From Halarcobacter anaerophilus (GTDB taxonomy: Bacteria > Campylobacterota > Campylobacteria > Campylobacterales > Arcobacteraceae), in assembly GCF_006459125.1 (NCBI RefSeq), contig NZ_CP041070.1, positions 248,001 to 312,000 of the forward strand: DNA of 64,000 nt, read 5' to 3'. Shown here in pieces: positions 26,065 to 35,861 of the stretch. Every line of letters begins with the position of its first letter. Positions within the stretch are counted from its first letter, which is position 1. The translations under genes and the position numbers were made by a program. Under the pieces are notes generated by a model. That model saw only the letters and a list, made by a program, of their open reading frames with translations, made no database searches and was not told where the DNA came from.

Positions 26065-27774
26065 ATTAATGCAGATACCAAAAGGGCTGTTTTTTGTTTT
26101 AGATGCTTTTTTTATAGCGCCTAGTTTTGAATTGAAATTTTCTAAAGAACTGTTTTTTGAAACTTCGATTATAGAAGCTGATACGCTTAAAAGTTTAAAC
26201 TCTCTTATTATCCCGTATCTGTCTTTTGCCGTTATATGACCGTTTTTCGTATCTGTATCATTGTAAAGACTCTGTACGTTTAGTTCAAACTCTTTTTGAA
26301 TGTCAAAAATAATATTATAGATATTTTCGTAAGCCATATTTATAAAACCTACAAAAAAGTCGTCTCCACCTATATGAGCAATAAAACTCTCCCTTGAAAG
26401 ATGTTTTTGTAAAATTTCTGAAAACATTAAAATTGCTCTGTCTCCCAATCTAAAACCGTAAGTATCATTAAAGGGTTTAAAGTCGTTAAAATCAAAATAT
26501 ACAATTTGGGCTTGAAGTTTTTTATCAAAAACGCTATATATAAACTCATCAATCTGACTATTTCCGGGAAGTTTTGTTAGAGGGTTTTGGTTCTCTGCAA
26601 TTTCGAGATTTCTTTTATAAGATAGCAAAAGCAGATTATTTAAGCTTATAAAGCCGTAATAAATAGAGTCTTTACTTACAAAAATACCTTTTGCATCATT
26701 TCTCATATTAAATATTTCAAGAGCTTTGTCAATTCCCCAGCTTATATCAATCTCGGGAACAGGTTGTAAATAATGTTTGAGTTTTGCTTTAAAAGATTGA
26801 TTTTTTGCCAAAGACAAACCGTATTGAGAGTATGATATTTTTTTTATATCTACTTCATAAACGGCACCTAAAATTTTCTTTTCATCATTTACAATAGGAA
26901 CAAAGGTATTTTTAGTATGCTCTTTAAAATATATAAACAGATCATGTAAAGATGAGTTTTCATTTATAGGATCAATTTTTTGAATAAAAGATTTATCTAT
27001 GTAATTACTTAAATGCCGTCTGTCTTTTTTAAAAAAACTTTTGTCTTTGTAACTTTTTTTTATCTCTTTAATATCAGTTTTGGGTCTGCAAAGAAGGTAA
27101 CCTTGAACATAATCAACTTTAATATCTTTGCAGGTGAAATACTCTTCATTTTGTTCAATACCTTCTGCAATGACTTTTATTCCCATTATATGAGCCATTT
27201 CAACTATAGAAGAGCAAAAGAGTCTTTTCTTGTGGTCTTTATGAATATTTTCTATAAAAAATCTATCAATTTTTATAAAAGTGGTATCTGAAATATATAA
27301 AAGATGAAGCCCTGAGATACCCGTTCCAAAATCATCGATTGCTATATTTATACTATTTTGTTTTAGATTATTGATAATCTCTTGAAAAAGTTTTTCATCT
27401 TCAAAAGGATTATGCTCCGTTAGTTCAAAACACAATCTGTCTGATTTGATGTTAAACTCATTTAGCAAACCCATAGTATCGTCAAGTTTTCTATTGGGCA
27501 TTGCAAAGACTCTGTTATCTATATTGTAAAAGAGCTTTAGATTGGGAATATCGATTTTATTAAATTTTTTTAAAGCTTTTTTTCTCAATTTTATATCATA
27601 GTAAAATAGGGTTTCACTATTTGCCAAATAGTCAAAAAATGCTTTTATAGAGTCAAAATTTAACTCTTGGCAATTTCTTAAAAGAGCTTCAACGGCAAAT
27701 GTTTTACCCGAAAAAGTATTTATGATTGGTTGAAAAGCAAAGTCTAGTTTGCTTATATCGAGATCCTTTTTTAT
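26059..27774 (-). CDS. EAL-CBS-GGDEF cyclic-di-GMP protein within the pst locus
   Basis: Domain order: EAL (about 1-240), a CBS pair (about 250-390), GGDEF (about 400-571). The conventional start (TTG 27627) would remove FAFQPIINTF and AVEALLRN, the FQPI and EAL motifs, which are encoded in frame upstream. The upstream frame ends at a TAA with no ATG, GTG or TTG; the only suitable start is ATA 27774, six bases after AAGGGA, so I extend the gene there (571 residues). EAL motifs ELTEHNPF and DDFGTGISG and GGDDF in the cyclase domain are intact. It sits between pstS and pstC, linking phosphate supply and c-di-GMP by position. Confidence 0.85.
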   Translation of the reverse strand: MKKDLDISKLDFAFQPIINTFSGKTFAVEALLRNCQELNFDSIKAFFDYLANSETLFYYDIKLRKKALKKFNKIDIPNLKLFYNIDNRVFAMPNRKLDDTMGLLNEFNIKSDRLCFELTEHNPFEDEKLFQEIINNLKQNSINIAIDDFGTGISGLHLLYISDTTFIKIDRFFIENIHKDHKKRLFCSSIVEMAHIMGIKVIAEGIEQNEEYFTCKDIKVDYVQGYLLCRPKTDIKEIKKSYKDKSFFKKDRRHLSNYIDKSFIQKIDPINENSSLHDLFIYFKEHTKNTFVPIVNDEKKILGAVYEVDIKKISYSQYGLSLAKNQSFKAKLKHYLQPVPEIDISWGIDKALEIFNMRNDAKGIFVSKDSIYYGFISLNNLLLLSYKRNLEIAENQNPLTKLPGNSQIDEFIYSVFDKKLQAQIVYFDFNDFKPFNDTYGFRLGDRAILMFSEILQKHLSRESFIAHIGGDDFFVGFINMAYENIYNIIFDIQKEFELNVQSLYNDTDTKNGHITAKDRYGIIREFKLLSVSASIIEVSKNSSLENFNSKLGAIKKASKTKNSPFGICINM

Positions 27775-27838
27775 AGCTTTTCCCTTAGAGTTGGACTTAT
27801 AAGTAGGTTTTTGTTTTTAAAAATCTAATTATAAGTCT

Positions 27839-27862
27839 AAAAGAGAAGAAAACTTCTCTTTT
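27839..27862 (-). terminator. Hairpin after pstS
   Basis: AAAAGAGAAG and CTTCTCTTTT pair around four bases, three bases after the pstS stop, ending in TTTT on the minus strand. It probably keeps pstS as a highly expressed separate transcript. Confidence 0.75.
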
Positions 27863-27865
27863 AAC

Positions 27866-28912
27866 TTATTTTTTAGATAAATCATCTAATGTAAGTTTTT
27901 TACCTGCTAATACATCTTTTCTGATTGAAGTTCTAAAATCTTGCGGTAACGGGATTAATCCGATTTCACTTAAGATTCCGTCTTTTCCTATCATATTTTC
28001 AGACATAAACATCTCAATATATTTGTTCATTGCAGGAACATCTTTTTTATGAGAGTTTTTTGTATAGAAGAAAAGAGATCTTGATACAGGATATTTTGCA
28101 GATGAAATATTATCAGGAGTTGCAGCTATTCCATTGATTGTAGCACCAGATAATTTATCTTCGTTCTCTTCTAAAAATGAGAATCCGAAAATACCGAATG
28201 CATTTTTGTTTTTAGTTAGTTTTTGAACAATAATATTATCATTTTCACCAGATGGTACATATACACCGTCTTGTCTTATTACAGAGTATTTTTTATATTT
28301 TTTATCAGCTTTTGCTTTATCTGTATAAACTGCCATTTTTTTGAAAATGTGTTGCATTACTAGCTCTTCAAAAGCATCTCTTGTTCCTGAAGATTTTGGC
28401 GGTCCGTAAACGATGATTTCTCTGTTTGGTAAAGAAGAATCAATATCAGACCAATTTTTATATGGGTTTTTAATTAAAGATTTTCCGTCTTTTGAAGGTA
28501 CTTCTTCAGCAACAGCTAATGCTAATTGCTCTCTTGTAACATTAAAAGCATTATTTGATTTATCTTGTGCAAATGCGATACCGTCATATCCGATTACCGA
28601 TTCAGTAATATCAGTTACTCCGTTTTCTTCACAAAGTTTGAACTCTTTTGTTTTCATTCTTCTTGAAGCATTTGTAATATCAGGAGTGTTTAAACCGTTT
28701 CCTGCACAGAAAAGTTTCATACCTCCACCTGAACCTGTTGATTCAACTACTGGAGTTGGATATTTTGTTGTTGCACCTAATTCTTCAGCTACAGCAGAAG
28801 AGAAAGGGTATACTGTAGAAGAACCTACAATTTTAATTTGATCTCTAGCACTTAAAGATACAGTAAGTGCAGCAGATGCAAATAAAGCAAGTGTTGTTTT
28901 TTTGATTGTCAT
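27866..28912 (-). CDS. pstS: Periplasmic phosphate-binding protein PstS
   Basis: 348 residues with a signal peptide (TTLALFASAALTVSLSA). Phosphate-binding loops are visible: VGSSTVYPFSSAVAEELG near the N-terminus, ESTGSGGGMKLFC, and SSGTRDAFEELV. It delivers phosphate to PstCAB. It is preceded by a Pho-box promoter and followed by a hairpin, separating it from the rest of the locus. Confidence 0.95.
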   Translation of the reverse strand: MTIKKTTLALFASAALTVSLSARDQIKIVGSSTVYPFSSAVAEELGATTKYPTPVVESTGSGGGMKLFCAGNGLNTPDITNASRRMKTKEFKLCEENGVTDITESVIGYDGIAFAQDKSNNAFNVTREQLALAVAEEVPSKDGKSLIKNPYKNWSDIDSSLPNREIIVYGPPKSSGTRDAFEELVMQHIFKKMAVYTDKAKADKKYKKYSVIRQDGVYVPSGENDNIIVQKLTKNKNAFGIFGFSFLEENEDKLSGATINGIAATPDNISSAKYPVSRSLFFYTKNSHKKDVPAMNKYIEMFMSENMIGKDGILSEIGLIPLPQDFRTSIRKDVLAGKKLTLDDLSKK

Positions 28913-28943
28913 TTTTATCTCCGTAAAAAATTAAGATAACGGA

Positions 28944-28977
28944 ATTGTACATTCAGACGATTACATTTTGGTTACTT
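28944..28977 (-). promoter_or_regulatory. Pho-box promoter of pstS
   Basis: On the minus strand AAGTAAC-N4-ATGTAAT (28977-28960), then 10 bases, then TACAAT (28949-28944). Geometry is identical to the pstC promoter and the box differs in only two or three positions. Confidence 0.8.
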
Positions 28978-29046
28978 CTAATAATTAAATTTTATTTAAG
29001 AAAGTTATAAAAAAAGGTTGTTTATAAAGATTATTTTAGTTGAAAT

Positions 29047-29068
29047 AAACGGATTTTACAATCCGTTT
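29047..29068 (-). terminator. Hairpin overlapping the prfA stop codon
   Basis: AAACGGATT and AATCCGTTT pair around TTAC, with the prfA stop inside. The following sequence on the minus strand is ATTTCAAC, so the U-tract is weak. Confidence 0.5.
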
Positions 29069-30123
29069 GCTTCTATAAGTCTTGCTTGATGGTCTGCGAT
29101 TAAAGGATCAATAATCTCATCAAAAAGTCCATCATTCATAATATAGTCAAGTCTATATAAAGTTAAATTTATTCTATGGTCCGAAACTCTGTTTTGCGGA
29201 TAATTATAAGTTCTAATTCTTCCGCTTCTGTCACCGGTTCCTACTTGTTCTTTTCTACTTGCACCTTCTGCTTGCATTTTTTCTTGCATTTGCATATCAT
29301 AAAGTCTGGCTTTAAGCACTTTCATAGCTTTCTCTTTATTTTTGTGCTGAGATTTCTGATCTTGGTTTGTTACGACAATTCCTGTCGGAATATGGGTAAT
29401 TCTTACAGCTGAGTCGGTTGTATTTACAGATTGTCCACCGCACCCGCTTGATCTCATTACATCAATTTTAAGGTCGTTTGGATTTATATCTACTTCAACA
29501 TCATCAACTTCAGGCATTACCGCAACCGTAATTGCCGAAGTGTGTACTCTTCCTTGTGATTCCGTTGCAGGAACCCTTTGCACTCTATGGGTACCACCTT
29601 CAAATTTTAATTTTGAGTATACATGGTCACCTTTGAAAAGAGCTACTATTTCCTTATATCCACCGGCTTCACTCTCACTTTGGTTCATGATTTCTACTTT
29701 CCAACCATTGTTTTCGGCATATCTTAAATAACCTCTGAAAAGATCGCCTACAAAGATTGCAGCTTCATCTCCGCCTGTTCCTGCTCTTAATTCCAAATAG
29801 ATATTTTTTGCATCATTCGGATCTTTAGGAATCATTAGAAATTTTATCTCTTCTTCAAGTTCGGGTTTTTTTGCTTCAAGCTCTTTTAACTCTTCTTTAG
29901 CAAGTTCCCCTAGCTCTTCATCTTCAAGCATTACTTTGTTTTCTTCGATATCTTCTATTACTTTGATATACTCTTTTGCTTTTGTAACAATTGGTTCAAT
30001 ATTTGATTGTTCTTTGGAAAGTTCAGTCATCTTTTTTATATCAGATGTGATATCTGGAGAGATTAATAAATTATTAATCTCTTCATATCTGTCTATAAAA
30101 GGTTGTAATTTATCTTGTAGCAT
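29056..30123 (-). CDS. prfA: Peptide chain release factor 1
   Basis: 355 residues. [19 protein letters not shown] carries the GGQ tripeptide that triggers peptide release, and the PxT-type codon-recognition region lies upstream ([18 protein letters not shown]). It recognises UAA and UAG. Paired with rpsT in a unit facing glmM, an arrangement familiar from Campylobacter. Confidence 0.97.
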   Translation of the reverse strand: MLQDKLQPFIDRYEEINNLLISPDITSDIKKMTELSKEQSNIEPIVTKAKEYIKVIEDIEENKVMLEDEELGELAKEELKELEAKKPELEEEIKFLMIPKDPNDAKNIYLELRAGTGGDEAAIFVGDLFRGYLRYAENNGWKVEIMNQSESEAGGYKEIVALFKGDHVYSKLKFEGGTHRVQRVPATESQGRVHTSAITVAVMPEVDDVEVDINPNDLKIDVMRSSGCGGQSVNTTDSAVRITHIPTGIVVTNQDQKSQHKNKEKAMKVLKARLYDMQMQEKMQAEGASRKEQVGTGDRSGRIRTYNYPQNRVSDHRINLTLYRLDYIMNDGLFDEIIDPLIADHQARLIEANGL

Positions 30124-30175
30124 AATTGTTTGTATTTATTAAATGTTATAGACTAAATATATAATATAATATTAT

Positions 30176-30436
30176 TTATATAGCATTAACTTTTGTTTGT
30201 AATCTACTAACTTTTCTTGCTGCATTACCTTTTTTCAAGATTCCTTTACTAACGCAGTGATGGATATATTTGTTAGCAGCTTTCATAGCTTCAGCCGCTT
30301 TAGTTTTATCAGCAGCTTCAATAGCAGCTAAAACATCTTTTGTAACGTTTTTAATTCTAGTTTTGTAAAATCTGTTTCTTTCAGTTTTTACTTTAGTTTG
30401 TCTTGCTCTTTTCTCAGCAGATTTATGATTTGCCAT
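30176..30436 (-). CDS. rpsT: Small ribosomal subunit protein bS20
   Basis: 86 residues, basic and helical, [20 protein letters not shown] being the standard start of S20. Divergent from glmM, which starts 104 bases away. Confidence 0.97.
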   Translation of the reverse strand: MANHKSAEKRARQTKVKTERNRFYKTRIKNVTKDVLAAIEAADKTKAAEAMKAANKYIHHCVSKGILKKGNAARKVSRLQTKVNAI

Positions 30437-30540
30437 ATTAATTTAACCTCTTTGTAAAATTTTTAAGGGTAGAATAATATCCAAATAACTTTAAAGTTAG
30501 TTTAAAATAAGGTAAGTTTAATAAAAACATAGGAAATTAT

Positions 30541-31875
30541 ATGAAACTATTTGGAACAGATGGAGTTCGTGGTAAGGCTGGCGAATTTTTAGATGCAATT
30601 ACAGTTTTAAAATTGGCGAAAGCTGCTGGAATATATTTTAGAAAATTTTCAACAACAAAAAAAATATTAGTGGGTAAAGATACAAGACGTAGCGGTTATA
30701 TGATAGAAAATGCTCTTGTCAGCGGTTTAACCTCGGTAGGGTATAATGTAATTCAAATAGGACCGATGCCTACGCCTGCTATTGCGTACTTAACCGAATC
30801 TATGAGATGTGATGCGGGAATTATGATTAGTGCTTCACATAATCCTTATGAAGATAACGGAATTAAATTTTTTGATAATCACGGAGACAAATTAGGTACT
30901 TCATGCGAAGCTGAGATTGAAAAAATATTTCATAATGATGATTTGCTGCAAGAAGAAGAGGCTACAGGCAGAAGTATAGGATCATCAAAAAGAATTGATG
31001 ATGTTATAGGAAGATATATTGTAGCTATAAAAAGCACTTTTCCGCAAGATTTGACATTAAACGGAATAAGAATCGTTCTTGATTGTGCAAACGGGGCAGC
31101 ATATAAAGTAGCTCCTACTATTTTAGATGAATTAGGAGCAGATGTTATTACTATTAACAATGAACCTAACGGTTACAATATTAATGAAAGCTGCGGAGCT
31201 TTACATCCTGAGCAAGTGGGAAAATTAGTAAGAGAATATAGAGCAGATATAGGTATAGCACTTGACGGGGATGCAGATAGAGTTGTAGTAGTAGATGAAA
31301 ACGGAGAGGTTATCGACGGAGACAAACTTCTTGGTTCTTTAGCACTCTTCTTAAGAGATGAAAAACTTTTAAAAGGAGATGCTTGTGTTGCAACCGTGAT
31401 GTCAAATAAAGCATTAGAAGATTTTTTAGCTTCACATGATTTAAAACTTATTAGATCAAATGTAGGAGATAAACACGTTTTAGAACAGATGAAAAGCAAC
31501 GGCGTAAATTTCGGCGGAGAACAAAGCGGTCATATAATTTTCTCCGATGTTGCAAAAACAGGTGACGGTTTAGCTTCGGCTCTTCAAGTATTGGCTTTAA
31601 TGTTAAGAAGTAAGAAAAAAGCAAGTGAAATTTTAAATCCCTTTGAATTGTATCCTCAAATTTTGGTTAATGTAAAAGTAAGTGAGAAAAAGCCTCTTGA
31701 TAAAATAGAAGGATTAGAAGAACTTTTAAGCGGTTTTAGAAAAAAAGGTTTAAGAGATCTGATAAGATACTCAGGTACAGAGAATAAAATAAGACTGCTT
31801 CTTGAAGGAAAAAATAAAAAAGAGGTAGAAAAATCTATGAAAGAGCTTGAAAGTTTTATTAAAAAAGCCCTATGA
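30541..31875 (+). CDS. glmM: Phosphoglucosamine mutase
   Basis: 444 residues. It converts glucosamine-6-phosphate to glucosamine-1-phosphate for peptidoglycan and [17 protein letters not shown], the phosphoserine loop [17 protein letters not shown], the metal loop [12 protein letters not shown] and the sugar loop [10 protein letters not shown] are present. The stop overlaps the lspA start. Confidence 0.97.
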   Translation: MKLFGTDGVRGKAGEFLDAITVLKLAKAAGIYFRKFSTTKKILVGKDTRRSGYMIENALVSGLTSVGYNVIQIGPMPTPAIAYLTESMRCDAGIMISASHNPYEDNGIKFFDNHGDKLGTSCEAEIEKIFHNDDLLQEEEATGRSIGSSKRIDDVIGRYIVAIKSTFPQDLTLNGIRIVLDCANGAAYKVAPTILDELGADVITINNEPNGYNINESCGALHPEQVGKLVREYRADIGIALDGDADRVVVVDENGEVIDGDKLLGSLALFLRDEKLLKGDACVATVMSNKALEDFLASHDLKLIRSNVGDKHVLEQMKSNGVNFGGEQSGHIIFSDVAKTGDGLASALQVLALMLRSKKKASEILNPFELYPQILVNVKVSEKKPLDKIEGLEELLSGFRKKGLRDLIRYSGTENKIRLLLEGKNKKEVEKSMKELESFIKKAL

Positions 31876-32342
31876 AAAGCAGATTAAAATCAAGTATTTA
31901 TATATTTTTAACCGTTTTTATAATTGATCAGGCAGTTAAATACGGATTTGCACATTTCAATTGGGATGTGCAAGGGTCTGTAATGTCTCTTCAATTAGCA
32001 TATAATTACGGTGTAGCCTTCTCAATGTTCTCTTTTTTAGCTCACTATTTAAAATATATTCAACTAGGATTAGTAATATTAGGAACTCTGTATCTTTATA
32101 AAAATCAAGATGTTTTCAAAGAGTATTATTTTGCTATAGCACTTTTATATGCAGGAGGTTTGTCTAATATTTTAGATAGATTTACTTACGGAGGAGTTGT
32201 TGATTATTTCTATTGGCACTATTTATTTGAATTTGCAATATTCAATTTGGCTGACGTAATCATTGATTTGGCTGTAGTAATAATAATCTACAAACAGTTT
32301 AAACAGGGCAAAAAGAGTAATAATAAGGTTTGTGAAAATTAA
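31872..32342 (+). CDS. lspA: Lipoprotein signal peptidase (signal peptidase II)
   Basis: 156 residues, four membrane helices. Catalytic Asp residues lie in [17 protein letters not shown] and [12 protein letters not shown], with [13 protein letters not shown] before them. It cleaves prolipoproteins such as the TraT-like protein at 51.8 kb. Overlaps glmM by 4 bases. Confidence 0.96.
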   Translation: MKSRLKSSIYIFLTVFIIDQAVKYGFAHFNWDVQGSVMSLQLAYNYGVAFSMFSFLAHYLKYIQLGLVILGTLYLYKNQDVFKEYYFAIALLYAGGLSNILDRFTYGGVVDYFYWHYLFEFAIFNLADVIIDLAVVIIIYKQFKQGKKSNNKVCEN

Positions 32343-32371
32343 CAAAATTTGGTAGTTAAAAAAAATTTAGC

Positions 32372-32377
32372 TATAAT
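32372..32377 (+). promoter_or_regulatory. -10 element before leuC
   Basis: TATAAT in TTTAGCTATAATCGGGC, 35 bases before the leuC ATG. No clear TTGACA lies 17 bases upstream, as is common in ε-proteobacterial promoters. Confidence 0.5.
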
Positions 32378-32411
32378 CGGGCAAAAAATTAAAATTTAAA
32401 GAGAGTAATTA

Positions 32412-33692
32412 ATGGGTCAAACAATTACAGAAAAAATATTTAGTGAACATGTTGGACATGAAGTTTACGCGGGAGAAATCGTAAGAAGTCCAATTGATAT
32501 GGTTATCGGAAATGATATTACGACTCCTATTTCAATAAAAGCATTTGAAGATGGTGGTTTTGAAAAATTGGCAAATCCTGACGGTTTTGCAATTGTACTA
32601 GATCACTTCATTCCTGCTAAAGATATAGCAAGTGCAAATCAAGCAAAAATCAGTAGAGATTTTGCAATAAAACATAATCTTAAAAACTTTTTTGATGAAA
32701 AAGATATGGGAATCGAACACGCTTTATTACCTGAAAAAGGTTTAGTCTTACCTGGTGACGTAATAATAGGAGCAGATTCACATACCTGTACTCACGGAGC
32801 TTTAGGAGCTTTTTCAACGGGAATGGGAAGTACTGATATCTCATTTGGAATGATAACAGGAGGAAACTGGTTTAAAGTTCCCGAATCAATAAAAGTAGTA
32901 TTTAAAGGAAAACCTGCACCTTTTGTTACGGGAAAAGATTTGATTTTGGAAATTATCAGAATTTTGGGTGTTGACGGAGCTTTATATAAAACTTTGGAAT
33001 TTACCGGAGATACAATTAAATATTTATCAATGGATGATAGATTCTCTTTATGTAATATGGCTATTGAAGCAGGAGCTAAAAACGGTATTGTTGCATATGA
33101 TGAAACAACAAAAGAGTTTTTAGATAAAGTATCACAGGCAAACGGTGGATTAAGAGCAGAACCTAAAATCCATTATAGCGATGAAGATGCAAACTACTGT
33201 CAAGTAATAGAGATAGATGTTGAAAAACTTGAGCCTGTGATTGCTTATCCGTTTTTACCTTCAAACGGGCACTCTGTTTCACAAGCTGTGGCAGATAATA
33301 TAAAAGTTGATCAAGTATTTATAGGAAGCTGTACAAACGGTAGATTAAGTGATTTCAAAATTGCAGCGGAAATTTTAGACGGTAAAAAAGTTGCAAGACA
33401 TGTAAGACTTATTTTAACTCCGGGAACTCAAAAAATCTTAAGAGAAGCAACTAAACTTGGATATATCGATACTTTGGTAGATGCGGGAGCTGTTGTATCA
33501 AATCCTACTTGCGGAGCATGTTTAGGCGGTTATATGGGGATTTTAGGAGACAATGAAGTATGTATCTCAACTACAAATAGAAACTTTGTAGGTAGAATGG
33601 GTTCTAGAACTTCTAAAATATATTTGGCTAATTCGGCAGTTGCCGCTGCATCTGCAATTTCAGGTTATATAACAGACCCAAGAAGCTTATAA
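32412..33692 (+). CDS. leuC: 3-isopropylmalate dehydratase, large subunit
   Basis: 426 residues, of the shorter (archaeal/ε-type) LeuC class. The [4Fe-4S] ligands are in FIGSCTNGRLSD and NPTCGACLGGYMG, with DSHTCTHGALGAFSTGMGS at the active site. It isomerises 2-isopropylmalate in leucine synthesis. The small subunit LeuD is not adjacent, so it must lie elsewhere. Confidence 0.94.
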   Translation: MGQTITEKIFSEHVGHEVYAGEIVRSPIDMVIGNDITTPISIKAFEDGGFEKLANPDGFAIVLDHFIPAKDIASANQAKISRDFAIKHNLKNFFDEKDMGIEHALLPEKGLVLPGDVIIGADSHTCTHGALGAFSTGMGSTDISFGMITGGNWFKVPESIKVVFKGKPAPFVTGKDLILEIIRILGVDGALYKTLEFTGDTIKYLSMDDRFSLCNMAIEAGAKNGIVAYDETTKEFLDKVSQANGGLRAEPKIHYSDEDANYCQVIEIDVEKLEPVIAYPFLPSNGHSVSQAVADNIKVDQVFIGSCTNGRLSDFKIAAEILDGKKVARHVRLILTPGTQKILREATKLGYIDTLVDAGAVVSNPTCGACLGGYMGILGDNEVCISTTNRNFVGRMGSRTSKIYLANSAVAAASAISGYITDPRSL

Positions 33693-33695
33693 AAA

Positions 33696-34271
33696 ATGAA
33701 CACTCTTCCCTTTGAAATACCTTGTGTAATTCTATGCGGAGGAAAAAGTTCACGAATGGGAGAAGACAAGGCTCTTCTTCCTTTCTCAAATTTTGATACT
33801 TTATCACAATACCAATACGAAAAATTCAAACCTTTTTTTAAAAAAGTTTATATCTCTTCAAAAACTAACAAATTTGATTTTGATGTAAATTTAATATTAG
33901 ATAAAAGCAATATCTATTCACCCATAGTTGCTCTAAAATCTATTTTTGAGAGTTTAAAAGATGAAAAAAAAATATTTATAATTTCAGTTGATACTCCTTT
34001 TATAAAGATTGAAACTATAAAAAAGTTAATAGATAACTCTTTAAATTATGAAATAGTGGTTCCCCAAACTGAAAAAGTTCATAATTTGTGTGCTGTTTTT
34101 GATAAATCATCTCTGTTATTTATCGAAAAAATGTTATCTGAAAATATTCATAAAGTGGGTTATCTTTTAAAGAATTGTAATACTAAAATAATCAAATTCT
34201 ATGATGAAGATGAATTTTTGAATCTAAATGATAAAATAATCTATAATAAAGCAAACTTATATATAAGATAA
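33696..34271 (+). CDS. mobA: Molybdenum cofactor guanylyltransferase
   Basis: 191 residues. ILCGGKSSRMGEDKALLPF is the GTP-binding signature, with SVDTPFI as the metal-binding region. It attaches GMP to molybdopterin, giving the bis-MGD cofactor needed by the molybdoenzyme encoded at 38.7 kb. It is 3 bases after leuC. Confidence 0.9.
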   Translation: MNTLPFEIPCVILCGGKSSRMGEDKALLPFSNFDTLSQYQYEKFKPFFKKVYISSKTNKFDFDVNLILDKSNIYSPIVALKSIFESLKDEKKIFIISVDTPFIKIETIKKLIDNSLNYEIVVPQTEKVHNLCAVFDKSSLLFIEKMLSENIHKVGYLLKNCNTKIIKFYDEDEFLNLNDKIIYNKANLYIR

Positions 34272-34365
34272 ACTAATATTTAAAATTAATTAATTCAGTA
34301 TACTCTAAGTTTTGTATTATCTATTTTTCGGTAATCTATATAAAACAATTTTCAAAGGACTTTAT

Positions 34366-35850
34366 ATGACAAATAATGAGGAGCTTAAAAAAGCTTTAAA
34401 TATTTTAGATTCAGAACTTAAAAAGAAAGGAATTTCAAGAAGGGATGCTCTTAAATTAGCTGGACTAGGTTCAGCATCTTTTTTAATGGGAAACGGTACT
34501 GAAGCAGAAGCTGCAACTGTAGCAAAAGCAAGCGAAGCTAAAGGGAAAATAGTTATTGTAGGTGGAGGTCTTGGAGGTATTGCAACTGCTGCAAAATTAT
34601 CTCATGATTTATCAAATCCTGATATTACGGTAATAGAACCAAATCCGATTTCAGTATCATATCAACCGGGACAAACACTAATAGGCGGTGGAATTTGGGA
34701 AAAATCAGATATTGTTTATAATACAAAAGATTTTATACCAAGCGGCGTAAAAATGATAAAAGACAAGGTAGCTGAATTTAATCCTGAGGCAAATCAAGTA
34801 AAAACAGAGAGTGGACAAACTATCTCTTATGATTTTTTAGTAGTTGCTACAGGATTAGTTTTAGATTATGGACAAATTAAAGGTTTAGAAGGGGTAGGGC
34901 ACTCTGCCGAGGCAAACCCTGAGGTTTCTAAAAAAGTGGGTAAAAACGGAGTTCACTCGATTTATTATGCTGATGGTGCTGTAAATACTTGGAAAGGTAT
35001 GCAAGAGTTAATAAGCGAAGCAAAAAGCGGTAAAAAACTAAAAGCACTGTTTACTCACCCAAATACTCCTATTAAATGCGGTGGAGCACCTAAAAAAATC
35101 ATGTATTTAACTCATGCAAGACTTAGAGATGCAGGAGCAAGAGAAAATGTAGATATGTGGTTCTATCCAAACGGTGCTACAATGTTTGGAGTTCCTGAAT
35201 ATCATGAAGCTATTAAAAAACAGTTTGAAGCAAGAAATATGAACTGGGAATATAGAAATAATTTAGTTGAAATTAATACAGATAAAAAAATTGCAACTTT
35301 TGAAAAAAGATGGTTTGAAAAAGGTGAATGGGATGAAGATTTAGAAGATTATGAAATGATTCCTATGAGCAAAAAAGTTGAAAGAGAGTATGACTTTATT
35401 CATGTAACTCCTCCAATGAGAGCACCTGATGCAGTTAAAAATTCAAGTTTAGCATGGCAAAAAGGTAGTGCTGCAAAAGGCGGTTGGGTTGAATTAGATA
35501 AAGAGACTCTACAACACACAAGATATCCAAATGTATTCGGTATCGGAGATGTTGCTGGTATTCCAATGGGGAAAACAGGTGGAAGTGCAAGAAAACAGTA
35601 TAAAGTATTGGCTGCAAACTTAATTGCTGCAATGGAAAATAAAGAGATGACGGCAAAATATGCAGGTTATACAGTATGTCCATTAGTTACTGATATAGGT
35701 AAAGTTATGCTTGCAGAGTTTAACTGGACTAAAAAACCGACTCCTTCTTTCCCTCTTGATCCTACTCAAGAAAGATATATTTGGTGGCTATTAAAAGTTT
35801 ATTTACTTAAACCTATGACAGTTTACGGAATGTTATCGGGAAGAGCATAA
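34366..35850 (+). CDS. Exported SQR-like FAD oxidoreductase (sulfide:quinone reductase family)
   Basis: 494 residues from the ATG at 34366, six bases after AAAGGA (an upstream in-frame ATG at 34312 has no ribosome-binding site). A twin-arginine signal, ISRRDALKLAGLGSASFL, precedes VIVGGGLGGIATAAKL (FAD), VVATG, and IGDVAG. Only two cysteines are seen, in KCGGAPKK and YTVCPLV, as in SQR/FccB forms that use a Cys pair; the C-terminal amphipathic helix RYIWWLLKVYLL suggests membrane contact. It probably oxidises sulfide in the periplasm and passes electrons to quinone or to the neighbouring cytochromes. The exact SQR subtype is uncertain. Confidence 0.82.
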   Translation: MTNNEELKKALNILDSELKKKGISRRDALKLAGLGSASFLMGNGTEAEAATVAKASEAKGKIVIVGGGLGGIATAAKLSHDLSNPDITVIEPNPISVSYQPGQTLIGGGIWEKSDIVYNTKDFIPSGVKMIKDKVAEFNPEANQVKTESGQTISYDFLVVATGLVLDYGQIKGLEGVGHSAEANPEVSKKVGKNGVHSIYYADGAVNTWKGMQELISEAKSGKKLKALFTHPNTPIKCGGAPKKIMYLTHARLRDAGARENVDMWFYPNGATMFGVPEYHEAIKKQFEARNMNWEYRNNLVEINTDKKIATFEKRWFEKGEWDEDLEDYEMIPMSKKVEREYDFIHVTPPMRAPDAVKNSSLAWQKGSAAKGGWVELDKETLQHTRYPNVFGIGDVAGIPMGKTGGSARKQYKVLAANLIAAMENKEMTAKYAGYTVCPLVTDIGKVMLAEFNWTKKPTPSFPLDPTQERYIWWLLKVYLLKPMTVYGMLSGRA

Positions 35851-35861
35851 GAGAGATTAAA

